The notes below the pieces were generated by a model. That model did not search any database and was not told where the DNA came from. It saw nothing but the letters and a program-made list of their open reading frames with translations. From contig NZ_JFHL01000012.1 of the NCBI RefSeq assembly GCF_003664995.1, forward strand, positions 1 to 51,640: DNA of 51,640 nucleotides, given 5' to 3'. This stretch comes from Mesotoga sp. BH458_6_3_2_1. GTDB taxonomy: Bacteria > Thermotogota > Thermotogae > Petrotogales > Kosmotogaceae. How positions within the stretch are numbered: position 1 is the first letter of the stretch; every line of letters begins with the position of its first letter. Shown piece by piece: positions 51,244-51,640 of the stretch. Made by a program: the position numbers and the translations under genes.

Positions 51244-51640
51244 AATGCCGACTCCGTCGGGACGCAAGTCTGCCTTCGGCAGGAAGTGATGCGCCGAAGA
51301 ACATCGGCGGAAGTGATGCTCGCTGGCGCGAGGAAGAATAAAACAATAGACGCAAGGCTGGGCAAGAACGGCCCAGGTCGCAAGGCTGCCTTCGGCAGGA
51401 GGCGTTTTTTAAGTCAGTCTGCTGCGCAGGCCAGTCACCTTCGGTGGCAAGTTGCACTTCGTGCGGCCAGTTCCGGCTACGCCGGGCAAACTAAGACCGT
51501 TGAGAAAGAGCGTTGTGGAGAGGTTCGCTGCGCTCACGAGAGAAGAGAGAGAGAGAGAAGAAACCAGTAAGATTGGTGATTAAACTTACGCTGATTCGCA
51601 GGAAACCTCTCATTTTGGGGCGAGTATGTAAAGAAGATTG
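51244..51640 (+). repeat. Mosaic hairpin repeat, copy F (runs off window)
   Basis: After flank identical to copy E come CCGAC-TCC-GTCGG, CTGCC-TTC-GGCAG, CGCCGA/TCGGCG, CTCGC/GCGAG, CTGGGC/GGCCCAG and CTGCC-TTC-GGCAG. CCAGT-type hairpins follow with exchanged arms (CACC-TTC-GGTG, GCAC-TTC-GTGC, CCGGC-TAC-GCCGG), then the GA microsatellite (about 51538-51560). After CTCTCA (to 51612) it diverges from the other copies. Confidence 0.8.

Overview
The window looks like a chromosomal segment of a mesophilic member of the Thermotogota, most likely Mesotoga or a close relative. This is inferred from gene content (sugar ABC importer, ROK regulators and kinases, GH38 mannosidase, C69 dipeptidases, many TTG/GTG starts behind strong GGAGG ribosome sites). 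No rRNA, tRNA, CRISPR array or complete insertion sequence was seen.

Layout. 1-1452: 3' part of a secreted formylglycine-generating-enzyme-fold (C-type-lectin-like) protein whose C-terminus looks like a diversity-generating retroelement (DGR) variable region, followed by a decayed gene resembling the HRDC-type DGR accessory protein. 1473-2838: ROK kinase and a 5'-truncated KDPG aldolase. 3989-5203: PLP aminotransferase. 6268-12697 (minus strand): AlkX/YcaQ-like DNA glycosylase, exported transglutaminase-like protein, YdcZ-type transporter with a Crp/Fnr regulator, CBS-domain protein, small hypothetical. 13601-16218: three prepilin-like genes ending in a GspK/PilX-like member; a fourth prepilin lies at 28266. 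16292-17365: exported M14-type metallopeptidase. 18046-22355 (minus): tripartite tricarboxylate transporter TctCBA with a divergent EPSP synthase. 22644-26689: MFS transporter, LacI regulator, thioredoxin-NHL protein. 30311-43332: about 13 kb of co-directional genes: ROK repressor, sugar-binding protein, two permeases, Cys/Met-metabolism PLP enzyme, GH38 alpha-mannosidase, ROK kinase, GmhA-like isomerase, an unrecognised protein and a PfkB-HAD fusion. 45017-51144: two C69 dipeptidase paralogues around a YibE/F-like membrane protein.

Between these blocks lie six copies (about 2847, 5303, 26690, 43336, 46784, 51244) of a mosaic repeat containing arrays of short hairpins. Linkers and loops are constant, while hairpin arms differ but remain self-complementary. 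All copies read in the same direction. One copy abuts the broken end of the aldolase gene, one supplies the stop codon of the NHL gene, and one lies within a duplicated 3' flank of the two C69 genes. This repeat, the DGR relic, the conserved structured leader of the C69 genes, two prepilin/LacI genes without canonical start codons and the PfkB-HAD cluster are the most unusual items.

How the genes may work together: the 30-43 kb block reads as a regulated import-and-processing module for mannose-type glycosides, with a heptose-like phosphosugar branch attached. Its ABC ATPase is absent here and would have to be encoded elsewhere. All functional statements are by recognition of protein motifs from the sequence alone; no database search was run.
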